NCBI GenBank assembly: GCA_000472185.1
Contig: AVDB01000002.1
Span: 1-64,000, forward strand
DNA length: 64,000 nucleotides
Reading direction: 5' to 3'
Source: Rhodobacteraceae bacterium HIMB11
Lineage (GTDB): Bacteria; Pseudomonadota; Alphaproteobacteria; Rhodobacterales; Rhodobacteraceae
The position numbers and the translations under genes are program-made. Shown one piece after another: positions 47,339 through 57,249 of the stretch. Each line of letters begins with the position of its first letter. The stretch's first letter is position 1. The notes beneath the pieces are model-generated. The model ran no database searches. It had not been told where the DNA came from and saw nothing but the letters and a program-made list of their open reading frames with translations.

Positions 47339-49804
47339 GTGCCGCGTGCGCGTCGTGCCATTTGGCTAACCTTTGCAGCCTTGGTTGCGCAGGCGTTGAT
47401 GCGTGCCTTTTGGCCACTTCATTCAATTGTGTTGGCAACCGCTGGTCTATATTTTCTGGGCATTGTGGAACCGCTGTCGATAGAGGCGGTTTGGATTATT
47501 TCGTTAGGTATTGGACTGTCCCTGATCTGGGCCATGTATCGTGGGCTGCGCACCCTCTCTTTGCCGACGTTGTTTGATGCTGAACGCATCGTTGATCAGG
47601 CCCTGCGCAATAATCCGATCTCTGTTCTGCGCGAAACTGGATTTGTTGGAACCAACCACCAAGGCGCAGACGCACTTTGGGCCGCGCACATGGATCAAAT
47701 GCAACAAGAGGCGCAGCAGGCCAAAACGCAGCCTGTTGATTTTCGCCTATCGCGCATGGACCCGTTTGGTCTGCGCTATATCGCGCTGTTGTTTGCCACC
47801 TTGGGTGTATTGTTTGGATCTCTGTCACGCGTGGCTGACTTGGCGATTTCACCAGCCTCTGCCATGCAAGTGCCCAACGCAATCACGTGGGAGGGGTGGG
47901 TCACGCCGCCGGATTACACAGGATTGCCCCGACTCTACCTGAACGATCTCACGGATCGCGACAAATTGGAATTGCTGGCCAGATCACGTATTTTGATTCA
48001 TTTTTACGGTGCTGTGGGCGATCACATCCTGACCGAAACCGTGTCCCGCCGCATTCAGAATGTCCCGCCTGCAACCGATGAGAAGCAGGAATTCACCATC
48101 GCGCAAGCGGGTGAAATTGCGATCACTGGTCAAAATGCACAGGTTTGGACAGTGACCTTACGCGCCGATGAAAGTCCCACAGTGACGCTGGATCAGGCAT
48201 TTGAAACAGATTTCTTTGGCGTTTCTAAATTAGGCTATCGCGTGACGGACGATTATGGTGTGACAGAAATCAGCGCAAAAATCGTGCTGGATATTGATCA
48301 GCTGGATCGCAGATACGGACTTCGCGTTTCCCCTGATGCGAACGAACCGATGGTCGTCGAAATCCCACTTCCCATCGCGGGGAGCCGCAAGGATTTTGCC
48401 GAAATTTGGCAATCCGATTTTTCAAAAGATGTCTGGGCGCACATGCCTGTTGTCATGACCTTGTCCGCGCGTGACGCGGCGGGGCAGTGGGGGCAATCAG
48501 ACCCCATGATATTGGATTTGCCGGGGCGTCGGTTTTTTGATCCTCTTGCCTCCTCGATCATCGAAATGCGGCGCGATTTACTGTGGTCTGCGAAAAATAC
48601 AAATCGCGTCGCCCGCATGATGCGAATGGTGCGCTATCAACCAGAAACTGAGTTTCGCGAAAGTGCGGATTTAACGCGGTTTTCCGCAATCCTTGATGCG
48701 TTGGAAAGCGCGCGTGACGACGGTATTTTGGACGCGAAATTGCCAGAGATAGCCGAAGATTTGTGGTCGCTTGCGATTGTGATTGAAGAGGGCGATGTTA
48801 AAGATGCCCTGCAGCGGATGCGCGAGGCGCAAGAACGCCTCAGTCAGGCGATGAAAAATGGGGCCTCGCCCCAAGAGATTGAACGCCTGATGCAAGAGCT
48901 GAAAGAGGCGAACGAAAATTACATGCGCCAATTGCGTCAGCAAAGCGAACGCGCCGAACGCAATGAATTTGATCAATCCACACCTGGCGAACAAATGAAT
49001 ATGGACATGGCCGACATTCAGGCCATGATGGATCGCATCCAAGAATTGATGGAGCAGGGCCGCATGGCCGAAGCCCAGCAGGCCTTGGAAGAATTACAAC
49101 AATTGATGGAAAACCTGCGCCTAAGTGAAAACAATCAGAGTGGTGAAGGCGGGCAAAGCAGCGCCCAAGGGTTGGCGGATATTCTACAGGATCAACAAGA
49201 TTTGTCCGACGATGCGTTCAATGATCTGCAAGAAGAGTTTTCAAATCCGAACGGCCAAGAAGGCCAAGGCGAACAAAACGGGGAAAGTGAACAGCAGCAG
49301 GGCCAAGGCGAACAGCAGGGCAGCGATTTTGCCGATCGTCAGGGCCAGCTACGCGAACGTTTGGAAAACGAACGTTCAAACATCGAAGGTGCGCTGGGTG
49401 ACGAGGGCGAAGATGCGCAGCGCTCATTAGAGCAGGCGGATCGTGCGATGCGCCGTGCCGAAGAGGCGCTTGAAAATGGGGATTTGGACGGGGCCGTTGA
49501 TCAACAGGCGCAGGCCATGGATGCCCTGCGTCAGGGTATTCGCGATGTTAATCGCGCCCAGCGTTCAGAAAACTCGGACGTGCAACAAGGCAACAGCGAT
49601 CAAGAAACGGGACAGGGGCGTGATCCATTGGGGCGTCCGCAAGGGGGTGATGGATCCTCAGGTACGGCAGAGGCGCGTCGCAATGGTCAAGATCCAGAAG
49701 CGCAGGCCGCCGAATTGTTAGAGGAAATTCGCCGTCGCGCAGGCGAACGAGACCGCAGCGAAAGCGAACGCGATTACCTAAAACGCTTGTTAGATTTGTT
49801 CTAA
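47339..49804 (+). CDS. TIGR02302/DUF4175-family envelope protein
   Basis: An 821-residue protein. Three hydrophobic segments lie near the N-terminus (about 10-65 and 135-160), then a large soluble domain, then a very Gln/Glu/Gly-rich low-complexity stretch with coiled-coil features (about 500-780). The start is uncertain: GTG at 47339 has no good Shine-Dalgarno, whereas GGAGG at 47302-47306 suggests an upstream non-ATG start. The family is conserved in alphaproteobacteria, typically near lysA, and its function is not known to me. Confidence 0.82.
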   Translation: MPRARRAIWLTFAALVAQALMRAFWPLHSIVLATAGLYFLGIVEPLSIEAVWIISLGIGLSLIWAMYRGLRTLSLPTLFDAERIVDQALRNNPISVLRETGFVGTNHQGADALWAAHMDQMQQEAQQAKTQPVDFRLSRMDPFGLRYIALLFATLGVLFGSLSRVADLAISPASAMQVPNAITWEGWVTPPDYTGLPRLYLNDLTDRDKLELLARSRILIHFYGAVGDHILTETVSRRIQNVPPATDEKQEFTIAQAGEIAITGQNAQVWTVTLRADESPTVTLDQAFETDFFGVSKLGYRVTDDYGVTEISAKIVLDIDQLDRRYGLRVSPDANEPMVVEIPLPIAGSRKDFAEIWQSDFSKDVWAHMPVVMTLSARDAAGQWGQSDPMILDLPGRRFFDPLASSIIEMRRDLLWSAKNTNRVARMMRMVRYQPETEFRESADLTRFSAILDALESARDDGILDAKLPEIAEDLWSLAIVIEEGDVKDALQRMREAQERLSQAMKNGASPQEIERLMQELKEANENYMRQLRQQSERAERNEFDQSTPGEQMNMDMADIQAMMDRIQELMEQGRMAEAQQALEELQQLMENLRLSENNQSGEGGQSSAQGLADILQDQQDLSDDAFNDLQEEFSNPNGQEGQGEQNGESEQQQGQGEQQGSDFADRQGQLRERLENERSNIEGALGDEGEDAQRSLEQADRAMRRAEEALENGDLDGAVDQQAQAMDALRQGIRDVNRAQRSENSDVQQGNSDQETGQGRDPLGRPQGGDGSSGTAEARRNGQDPEAQAAELLEEIRRRAGERDRSESERDYLKRLLDLF

Positions 49805-50688
49805 CTATTACGCGCGCGGGCTTGGTCCGCTTGGGCCTCCAACCACGTCAAAAAACCAGACGTTTGATCCGACAACGCCGCGCGCCATTGATCAATTTGC
49901 GCAACATAGGAATCCAGATAGGGGGCAAGTTGCGGGACGTTTGATGTGATCAAATTGGCATAAGCATAGACAGCAACCGCTAAAAGCAGCAGGATGATTG
50001 CCACGCGAAACCCACGCCGACCAGAGGCATTTTTTTGCGCCTGTGTTTCTGGCTCGTCTCTGTTCGCTGATTTTTTATCCCTACGAAGGGTCGAATTTAT
50101 TTCTTCGATATCTGGCAACAGATCACGGCGGGATGCTGGTGCATCTGATGCCGTATCTTTGTACATTTCGTCCAGATCGACCAACTTTGGGTCGATGTAC
50201 CCGCTTTTCTTGGGCTGAGGATCAGATGTGGGTTCATCCGTATCAAGGGCAAATTCATCCTGCTGTTCGAATGTTTCAGCCGCGCGTTGTTCGCGTTCAC
50301 GCTGCGCTTCTTCGCGCAGGATATCCGCGACAGAAGGGTCAATTTCGCGTTTGCTGCGCTCATGCGTGATCGCAGGTGCAGGCGCAATTTCAGGGTCATC
50401 CTCTGCAATTGTACCCAGTTCTGGCTCAAGCGCGCGTTCAAATTCCTCGTCAATCGGATCGGGTTCTGAAACCGCATCGGATTGTTCGGGGATTGGTGCC
50501 GCCTCTGGCTCTGTCTGCGCGAAATGCTCCTTTAGGGTTTGTGCAACATCTGTTTGTGGTTCTGTGTCGGGATGGGTTTGAAACCATGTTTCCTGACAGT
50601 TGGAACATTGCACATCTCGCCCCTCGGCAGGAATGACATCCGCCGGCACTTCGTATTTGGCCGAACAATTCGGGCAGATCAGTCGCAT
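49801..50688 (-). CDS. MJ0042-type zinc-ribbon membrane protein
   Basis: A 295-residue protein. It begins with a zinc ribbon (CPNCSAKY...CSNCQETWF, about residues 5-36). A long acidic, low-complexity region follows to about 200, then a single membrane segment (about 225-245) and a short tail. Such proteins lie beside ftsE in many alphaproteobacteria. The function is unknown. The last 4 bases overlap the end of the preceding convergent gene. Confidence 0.82.
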   Translation of the reverse strand: MRLICPNCSAKYEVPADVIPAEGRDVQCSNCQETWFQTHPDTEPQTDVAQTLKEHFAQTEPEAAPIPEQSDAVSEPDPIDEEFERALEPELGTIAEDDPEIAPAPAITHERSKREIDPSVADILREEAQREREQRAAETFEQQDEFALDTDEPTSDPQPKKSGYIDPKLVDLDEMYKDTASDAPASRRDLLPDIEEINSTLRRDKKSANRDEPETQAQKNASGRRGFRVAIILLLLAVAVYAYANLITSNVPQLAPYLDSYVAQIDQWRAALSDQTSGFLTWLEAQADQARARNS

Positions 50689-50777
50689 TTCATCCCCTAA
50701 ATCAAGCTCTTCTCTTGCATGTCTATCTATTATTCTATGAATATCAGTTACATCAGAAAAGTGCTAAAGGTAAATAA

Positions 50778-51521
50778 ATGTCTGATTGCATCCTGTGCGG
50801 TGCTCAGGCACAACAGTGCAGCGACGTTAAAAGTGGGGCGGATGTGATAGAATTAGACGCAGTGGCCTATAGCTACGGGGGTGGTGAACTGCTCTCAGAT
50901 ATGTCGCTTACGATCACACCAGGTGCATTTTATTTTCTAACGGGTCCATCGGGCGCGGGAAAAACCACATTTTTGAAAATGTGTTATGCTGCTTTGAAAC
51001 CCACATCGGGTGCATTGAAATTGTTTGGTCAAGACGTGCTTACAATGGAACGCAATGATATCGCGTTGGTGCGCCGTCGCATTGGTGTGGTGCATCAAGA
51101 TTGCCAATTTATCGACCATCTCAGCGTCGCGGATAACATCGCGCTTCCCTTATCTGTTTCAGGACAAGATAACTGGGATGATACCACAAACCTGAAAGAA
51201 TTGTTGGCCTGGGTCGGGCTTAGCCATCGGGCAAATGCCCTGCCTCCCGAATTATCGGGGGGTGAACGGCAACGCGCGGCTCTTGCACGTGCCATTATCA
51301 TGTCGCCCCACATTGTGTTGGCCGACGAGCCCACGGGAAACGTGGATTGGGAAATGTCCGAACGTTTGTTGCGGTTGTTGCTTGAATTGAACCGCATGGG
51401 GAAAACCGTGGTCATTGCCAGCCATGACCTAAGCCTTATTCGATCAGCAAAATCACAAGTTCAGGCACGGGTTCTGCGGATTGCGAATAAACGTCTCCAG
51501 CTTGCAGGTGCGAACTTATGA
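50778..51521 (+). CDS. ftsE: Cell division ATP-binding protein FtsE
   Basis: ATPase of the FtsEX complex that controls septal peptidoglycan hydrolysis. 247 residues from the ATG at 50778; a GTG at 50844 gives the family-length start VIELDAVAYSYGG, so the N-terminal 22 residues (with CxxC and a third Cys) may not be translated. Walker A GPSGAGKTT (about 56-64), signature LSGGERQRAALAR and Walker B VLADEPTGNVD are present. It overlaps ftsX by 4 bases. Confidence 0.93.
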   Translation: MSDCILCGAQAQQCSDVKSGADVIELDAVAYSYGGGELLSDMSLTITPGAFYFLTGPSGAGKTTFLKMCYAALKPTSGALKLFGQDVLTMERNDIALVRRRIGVVHQDCQFIDHLSVADNIALPLSVSGQDNWDDTTNLKELLAWVGLSHRANALPPELSGGERQRAALARAIIMSPHIVLADEPTGNVDWEMSERLLRLLLELNRMGKTVVIASHDLSLIRSAKSQVQARVLRIANKRLQLAGANL

Positions 51522-52423
51522 GCGCGCTTTTTTCGGCCCTTGCCGCGTTATTCGTGGGCGATTTGCAACGTGATCGCGTTGTCCCCGCCAGTGGATATAC
51601 CTCGACGTTGACCAGTTTAACTGGGGCTGCCATGGCGTTCTTGGTGGTTTTTGCATTGGCTTTATCCTTGGCATCCTATCGCTTGGCGCAGGACTGGTCC
51701 GAGGCGTTGGACCAATCCGCAACCCTGCGTATTTCGGCCCCTGTCGAACAATTGGATGCACAGGTTGCCCACGCGATTGAAATTTTGGAAACCACCCCCG
51801 GAGTAGCCTCCGCCCGCGCGCTCAGCAGTGAGGAACAGTCTGATTTACTAACACCGTGGCTGGGGGTTGATGTTCCCTTCGATAAACTGCCCCTACCGCG
51901 ATTGATTGAAATTGTTCAGACGCCTGATGGGTTTGATCCGCAAGGGTTGCGTTTGCGTCTGACGGGGGAATTGCCCAGTGCGGTCTTGGATGACCACGTG
52001 CGTTGGCGTCGCCCGTTGGTTCAGGCGGCAAACTGGCTTTCTGTGCTTGGGGTGGTGGCCATTGGCCTGATTGGATTGACCAGTGGTGCAATGATCATTC
52101 TGGCCGCGCGTGCGGCATTGGCCGCCAATGCGCAGGTGATTACGGTGTTGCGTCTGATCGGGGCAACAGATGCTTATATCGAGGCCGCCTTTGTGCGACG
52201 GTTTGCGTTTCGCACATTTATCGGCGCAGTTGTGGGCACAATCATCGGGGCGGGTGTTGTCGCACTTTTCCCCGGTGACGAAGAGCAAGCCGCCATTTTA
52301 ACGGGTCTGCGGTTAAGTGGCGTTGAATGGATGTGGCTGGTACTGATCCCACCCATTTTATCCTCAATCGCCTTTAGCGCGACACGATATGCGGCGAACC
52401 GCGTTTTAAAAGGACTGACATAA
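51518..52423 (+). CDS. ftsX: Cell division protein FtsX
   Basis: Membrane partner of FtsE that transmits ATP hydrolysis to periplasmic amidase activators. 301 residues. One hydrophobic segment lies near 40-60, an extracytoplasmic domain follows to about 165, and three more hydrophobic segments follow. The region LRLIGATDAYIEAAFVRRFAF near 210-230 is typical of FtsX. It is coupled to ftsE by a 4-base overlap. plsC follows after one base. Confidence 0.93.
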   Translation: MSALFSALAALFVGDLQRDRVVPASGYTSTLTSLTGAAMAFLVVFALALSLASYRLAQDWSEALDQSATLRISAPVEQLDAQVAHAIEILETTPGVASARALSSEEQSDLLTPWLGVDVPFDKLPLPRLIEIVQTPDGFDPQGLRLRLTGELPSAVLDDHVRWRRPLVQAANWLSVLGVVAIGLIGLTSGAMIILAARAALAANAQVITVLRLIGATDAYIEAAFVRRFAFRTFIGAVVGTIIGAGVVALFPGDEEQAAILTGLRLSGVEWMWLVLIPPILSSIAFSATRYAANRVLKGLT

Positions 52424-52424
52424 C

Positions 52425-53147
52425 ATGTTTCAATGGCTTCGATCTTTGATCTTTACTGTGCAGATGTATCTGATGATGGCAGTCATTGGGATTGGCATGC
52501 TGCCGCTGGCATTGTGGAAACAGAAATATGTTTATTTAACCGTGCAAACCTATTGCCGCTGGGTGATGTGGACCGCAGGTTGGATGGTTGGCCTGAAAAC
52601 CGAATTTCGCGGCAAGCCCCCCACAGAAGAGGCCTTGGTTGCCGCCAAACATCAAAGTTTCTTGGATGTTCTGATGATTGCGTCACAAATTCCACAGCCC
52701 AAATATATCATGAAATCTTCATTAAAACATGTGCCTGTTTTGGGGTGGTTTGGGACACTGACAGGATCGGTGCCCGTTGAACGAGGCAAACGCGCAGAAG
52801 CGATCAAACAAATGATGGACGGTGTCAAAAGCGGAAAGGTCCCCGGGGGACAGTTGGTGATTTACCCCCAAGGAACACGCGTTGCCCCGGGCGATCATAA
52901 ACCCTATAAGGTGGGCAGTGCGGTGTTGTACACGGAATTGGGGCAGCGGTGTTATCCTGTGGCCTGCAATGTTGGCGTATTTTGGCCGCGCTATGGTATT
53001 TTAAAAAAGCCGGGGACAGCGGTCATCGAATTCCTTGATCCGATTGAACCGGGATTAAAGAAAAATGCGTTCATGTCGCACCTAGAGGACGTGGTTGAAA
53101 CGCGTTCAAAGGAATTGATGCGCGATGCTGGATTTAAATTCGATTGA
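52425..53147 (+). CDS. 1-acyl-glycerol-3-phosphate acyltransferase family protein
   Basis: A 240-residue PlsC-type membrane acyltransferase. HxxxxD catalytic motif KHQSFLDVLM (about 76-85) and the substrate motif YPQGTR (about 146) are intact. The N-terminus is hydrophobic (residues 8-30). It probably acylates lysophosphatidate. Position directly after ftsX is common in rhodobacteria in my recollection. The sn-2 specificity is inferred from family. Confidence 0.9.
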   Translation: MFQWLRSLIFTVQMYLMMAVIGIGMLPLALWKQKYVYLTVQTYCRWVMWTAGWMVGLKTEFRGKPPTEEALVAAKHQSFLDVLMIASQIPQPKYIMKSSLKHVPVLGWFGTLTGSVPVERGKRAEAIKQMMDGVKSGKVPGGQLVIYPQGTRVAPGDHKPYKVGSAVLYTELGQRCYPVACNVGVFWPRYGILKKPGTAVIEFLDPIEPGLKKNAFMSHLEDVVETRSKELMRDAGFKFD

Positions 53148-53166
53148 ATATTTACAAAAGGTTTAG

Positions 53167-53750
53167 GGGCTAGAAGCCCTCTATGGGGATGCGGCCTCTG
53201 CTTCGCTTAGAAAAGTTGTGGATCGGATCACGCCGAAATATTGGCAGTGGATATCATCGTCCCGCTTTTGTGTTTTAACAACGGTTGGTCCTGCGGGAAC
53301 CGATGGCAGCCCACGGGGTGATGATGGTCCAACTGTCATCGCGCTTGATGAACACACACTGGCGATGCCCGATTGGTGCGGGAACAATCGCCTCGATAGC
53401 CTTCGCAATATTGTTGAGGATGGGCGCGTGTCGCTATTGTTCTTGATCGGTGGTAAAAATTTGCGGTTCGGGTTAATGGAATTGCACGCCTAAGTGCCGA
53501 TGACAAACTGCGTGCGCTATTTGAAAAGGACGGGCAGATCCCCAAAACCGTCATCGTGATTAAGGTGGTTGAAATATATTCCCAATGTTCACGTGCCTTG
53601 ATGCGCTCGGGCCTTTGGTCACAAACGCGCCCCGCGGATTTGCCTACAGCAGGTGATTTATTGAAAGAGGCAAGCAATGGAGATTTGGGTGGCCTCAAAT
53701 ATGACAGCGATCAGGCCAAAAGATCCCAGAACACATTATGGAGCGATTGA
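53167..53750 (+). pseudogene. Decayed PPOX-type FMN-binding pyridoxamine 5'-phosphate oxidase family gene
   Basis: Two frames are needed to read one protein. The first (to about 53480) contains LRKVVDRITPKYWQW, RFCVLTTVGPAGTDGSPRGDD and GNNRLDSLRNIVEDGR. The second (from about 53481) contains VNGIARLSADDK and QCSRALMRSGLW. Together they match the pyridoxamine-phosphate-oxidase-like flavoprotein family. A single frameshift lies near 53475-53485, and no start codon remains upstream of the GTG at 53218, where a TAG occupies the frame. It is adjacent to a second damaged gene. Confidence 0.8.
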
Positions 53751-53751
53751 T

Positions 53752-54336
53752 ATGCCAGCTCTAAAACCAACCAACTATTTTGGTGAAATCATTTGACTGG
53801 GGCAGGTGGGTGATCGGGATGCGGGCCTACGATCAAAGTCAGCACAATCGCTGTCCTTGGGTTTTTCAGAACCTGCAGGGGAAACGCATGCGGGGTTAAC
53901 GCGCCCGTCCTGTTCGCGTGTTTTGTCACAATATGAACGTGGCACTGAAATCCGCAATGTGCGCCAACTTTCTCTCGTCAGCGAAGAAGAGCTATCCGCA
54001 ATCGCGGATGAAATGGGTATCGCGCAGCTTGATCCGTCATGGATTGGGGCCAGTGTTGTCCTGCGCGGTATTCCAGATTTTTCGCATATTCCCCCATCCA
54101 GCCGTTTGCAAAATCATGCGGGAACGACACTGACCATTGATATGCAAAACCGACCCTGCCATTTGCCCGTGGCCGAAATTAGGGTGGATCACCCCAATGA
54201 GGCAAAGGGGTTCAAAGCCGCCGCATGGGGGCGGCGGGGTGTCACGGGTTGGGTTGAACGTGAGGGTCAATTGAGTGTCGGTGATCAATTGCGACTTCAT
54301 ATTCCAGATCAGCGGGCCTGGTTGGAACAAAGTTGA
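53752..54336 (+). pseudogene. MOSC-domain gene interrupted by an early TGA
   Basis: The family start MPALKPTNYFGEII at 53752 runs into a TGA at codon 15 (53794), exactly where relatives have Trp (in-frame LGQVGDRDAGLRS follows). The remainder is intact and typical of MOSC sulfur-carrier proteins: THAGLTRPSCSRVLSQY with the conserved Cys, RGTEIRNVRQ, and RRGVTGWVEREG. A downstream GTG at 53806 could still produce a 176-residue protein lacking the first 18 codons. It lies one base after the preceding pseudogene. Confidence 0.75.
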
Positions 54337-54486
54337 TTGTGCCGTCGATCCGTTTCCCATCAGAAACCAAACTGTGCCATCTCGCCGCAGTTTGGTTCGA
54401 AAATGTCGGAAATGCAGGTCGCATCCGAAAAAGGACTCAGTATACCCACGCGAGAGAAACCACATCCGTGGAGTAGGGAGTCACCG

Positions 54487-56163
54487 ATGAGCCACAAATC
54501 TGATATCGAAATCGCCCGCGAGGCAAACAAGAAGCCAATCCAAGAGATTGGTGAAAAACTGGGCATTCCAACTGAACATTTGCTGCCCTATGGCCACGAC
54601 AAAGCAAAAGTTGGTCAAGAGTTCATCAACTCTTTGCAGGGACGTGAAAATGGCAAACTGATCCTTGTCACCGCGATTAACCCGACACCAGCGGGTGAGG
54701 GTAAGACCACAACAACCGTGGGTTTGGGTGATGGCCTAAATGCAATTGGTAAAAACGCGATGATCTGTATCCGCGAGGCGTCCTTAGGTCCAAACTTTGG
54801 GATGAAGGGCGGCGCCGCAGGTGGTGGTTACGCACAGATCGTTCCGATGGAAGAAATGAACCTGCATTTCACTGGCGACTTCCACGCGATCACATCGGCG
54901 CACTCTTTGCTATCGGCGATGATCGACAACCACATTTATTGGGGCAACGAATTGGACATCGACCTGCGCCGCGTCACATGGCGCCGTGTGGTTGATATGA
55001 ATGACCGCGCATTGCGTCAAATCACAGCATCCTTGGGCGGTGTTTCAAACGGTTTCCCACGCGAGGCAGGGTTTGACATCACTGTGGCCTCTGAGGTTAT
55101 GGCGATCCTTTGTCTGGCAACAGATTTGGCGGATCTACAAAAACGTTTGGGTGATATGATTGTTGCCTACCGCCGTGATCGCAGCCCAGTATTCTGTCGT
55201 GATATCAAGGCAGATGGCGCAATGACTGTGTTGCTGAAAGACGCGATGCAACCAAACCTAGTGCAGACATTGGAAAACAACCCTGCATTCGTGCACGGTG
55301 GACCATTTGCTAATATTGCACATGGCTGTAACTCTGTCATCGCGACGCAAACTGCGTTGAAATTGGCCGACTACGTTGTGACAGAGGCAGGATTTGGTGC
55401 GGACCTTGGCGCTGAAAAATTCATGAACATTAAATGCCGCAAGGCGGGGCTTGCCCCATCTGCGGTTGTTTTGGTGGCAACTGTGCGCGCCATGAAAATG
55501 AACGGTGGTGTTGCGAAAAACGATTTGGGTGATGAAAACGTTGATGCGGTTAAAGCAGGGTGTTCAAACCTAGGCCGTCATATCGAAAACCTAAAATCAT
55601 TTGGTGTTCCTGTGGTTGTTGCGATCAACCACTTTGTCAAAGACACAGATGCAGAAATCGAAGCGGTCAAAGACTTTGTTGCCAGCCAAGGCGCAGAGGC
55701 GATCGTTTCCAAACATTGGGCGGATGGGTCTGAAGGATCAAAAGAGCTTGCCACACGTGTTGCGGAAATTGCGGATGCGGATATGGCAAACTTTGCTCCA
55801 CTTTATGCAGATGACATGTCATTGGCGGATAAAATCCAAACTGTCTGTAAACGTATCTACCGCGCGGATGAGGCATTGATGGATAAGAAAATCCGCGATC
55901 AACTGCACCTTTGGGAAGAGCAGGGATACGGTAATTTGCCAGTATGTATGGCAAAAACACAGTATAGTTTCTCAACCGACCCGAACTTGCGTGGGGCACC
56001 TGATAATCACAGTGTTCCAGTACGCGAAGTACGCCTAAGTGCAGGTGCAGGCTTCATTGTTGCTGTCTGTGGTGAGATTATGACAATGCCTGGTTTGCCA
56101 CGCAAACCCGCAGCAGAAACCATTTGTTTGAATGACGAAGGCCTGATTGAGGGTCTCTTCTAA
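54487..56163 (+). CDS. fhs: Formate--tetrahydrofolate ligase
   Basis: Joins formate and tetrahydrofolate with ATP to 10-formyl-THF. The ATG at 54487 after AGGGAGT gives 558 residues, the family length, starting [19 protein letters not shown]-loop [18 protein letters not shown] is near residue 68. [19 protein letters not shown] and [15 protein letters not shown] are conserved. An in-frame extension upstream to 54337 is not conserved. It pairs with folD in one-carbon metabolism. Confidence 0.97.
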   Translation: MSHKSDIEIAREANKKPIQEIGEKLGIPTEHLLPYGHDKAKVGQEFINSLQGRENGKLILVTAINPTPAGEGKTTTTVGLGDGLNAIGKNAMICIREASLGPNFGMKGGAAGGGYAQIVPMEEMNLHFTGDFHAITSAHSLLSAMIDNHIYWGNELDIDLRRVTWRRVVDMNDRALRQITASLGGVSNGFPREAGFDITVASEVMAILCLATDLADLQKRLGDMIVAYRRDRSPVFCRDIKADGAMTVLLKDAMQPNLVQTLENNPAFVHGGPFANIAHGCNSVIATQTALKLADYVVTEAGFGADLGAEKFMNIKCRKAGLAPSAVVLVATVRAMKMNGGVAKNDLGDENVDAVKAGCSNLGRHIENLKSFGVPVVVAINHFVKDTDAEIEAVKDFVASQGAEAIVSKHWADGSEGSKELATRVAEIADADMANFAPLYADDMSLADKIQTVCKRIYRADEALMDKKIRDQLHLWEEQGYGNLPVCMAKTQYSFSTDPNLRGAPDNHSVPVREVRLSAGAGFIVAVCGEIMTMPGLPRKPAAETICLNDEGLIEGLF

Positions 56164-56173
56164 GACACCGCTG

Positions 56174-56199
56174 GGGCGCGATTTTTTCGCGCCCTTTGT
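56174..56199 (+). terminator. Intrinsic terminator after fhs
   Basis: Stem GGGCGCGA / TCGCGCCC with a T-rich loop and a TTTG ending, in the 75-base gap between fhs and folD. Confidence 0.82.
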
Positions 56200-56238
56200 T
56201 TATTCAGAACTGAATATAACGCCATTTGCGAGGAACCG

Positions 56239-57132
56239 ATGAGCGCACAGATAATCGATGGCAAGGCATTCGCGGCCAAAGTCCGCGGCCAAGTTGCAGA
56301 ACATGTCACCCGTATCAAAGAAGAAAACGGCATCACACCGGGTTTGGCCGTTGTATTGGTGGGGGAAGATCCTGCCAGCCAAGTCTATGTGCGTTCAAAG
56401 GGCAAACAAACCGTCGAAGCGGGCATGAATTCCTATGAACACAAATTGGACGCTGATACATCGCAGGATGATTTGCTGAAACTTATCGCGGATCTGAACG
56501 CGGATAAGGATGTGCATGGGATTTTGGTTCAACTGCCCTTGCCCAAACACTTGAACGAAGATTTGGTGATCAACTCAATCGCCCCTGAAAAGGATGTGGA
56601 TGGATTTCATATTTCAAACGTGGGGCTTTTGGGGACGGGGCAAAAATCCATGGTGCCTTGTACACCGCTTGGATGTTTGATGATGTTGCGCGACTATCAT
56701 GGGTCCTTATCTGGCATGAATGCGGTTGTCATTGGGCGTTCAAATATTGTTGGCAAACCCATGGCACAATTGTTGTTGGGTGACAGCTGCACTGTCACAA
56801 TCGCACATTCACGGACCAAGGATTTGCCAGCGGTCGTGCGTGGCGCGGATATTGTTGTGGCAGCCGTTGGTCGCCCCGAAATGGTACCAGGCGATTGGAT
56901 CAAACCAGGTGCAACCGTGATCGACGTGGGCATCAACCGTATTGATAAGCCAGAGGGCGGAACACGCCTTGTTGGGGATGTGGATTACGCATCCTGCGCC
57001 GAAGTTGCGGGTGCCGTCACACCAGTACCGGGTGGCGTTGGCCCCATGACAATTGCCTGCCTTCTTGCCAATACCGTCACCGCCTGCTGCCGCATCCACG
57101 GCCTTGTCGAGCCAGAGGGGCTTACGGCGTAA
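56239..57132 (+). CDS. folD: Methylenetetrahydrofolate dehydrogenase/cyclohydrolase
   Basis: Bifunctional enzyme converting 5,10-methylene-THF to 10-formyl-THF. 297 residues. The catalytic Tyr/Lys region is [16 protein letters not shown] (about 49-64). [15 protein letters not shown] (about 164-178) forms the nucleotide-binding site, and [14 protein letters not shown] near 264 is the second signature. It works with fhs upstream. A hairpin terminator and a structured RNA candidate follow. Confidence 0.97.
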   Translation: MSAQIIDGKAFAAKVRGQVAEHVTRIKEENGITPGLAVVLVGEDPASQVYVRSKGKQTVEAGMNSYEHKLDADTSQDDLLKLIADLNADKDVHGILVQLPLPKHLNEDLVINSIAPEKDVDGFHISNVGLLGTGQKSMVPCTPLGCLMMLRDYHGSLSGMNAVVIGRSNIVGKPMAQLLLGDSCTVTIAHSRTKDLPAVVRGADIVVAAVGRPEMVPGDWIKPGATVIDVGINRIDKPEGGTRLVGDVDYASCAEVAGAVTPVPGGVGPMTIACLLANTVTACCRIHGLVEPEGLTA

Positions 57133-57187
57133 AGTGTGAGGTGGGCTTGAAGAAACTGGTCTACGATAAACCTCAACGTGCATCGCT

Positions 57188-57220
57188 AAAAAACAGGATC
57201 GCTTTGCGGCCCTGTTTTTT
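57188..57220 (+). terminator. Intrinsic terminator after folD
   Basis: Stem AAAAAACAGG / CCTGTTTTTT with a 13-base loop. It separates folD from the structured RNA candidate downstream. Confidence 0.85.
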
Positions 57221-57249
57221 GATTGGTCCTACTGGACTATAACAACCCT

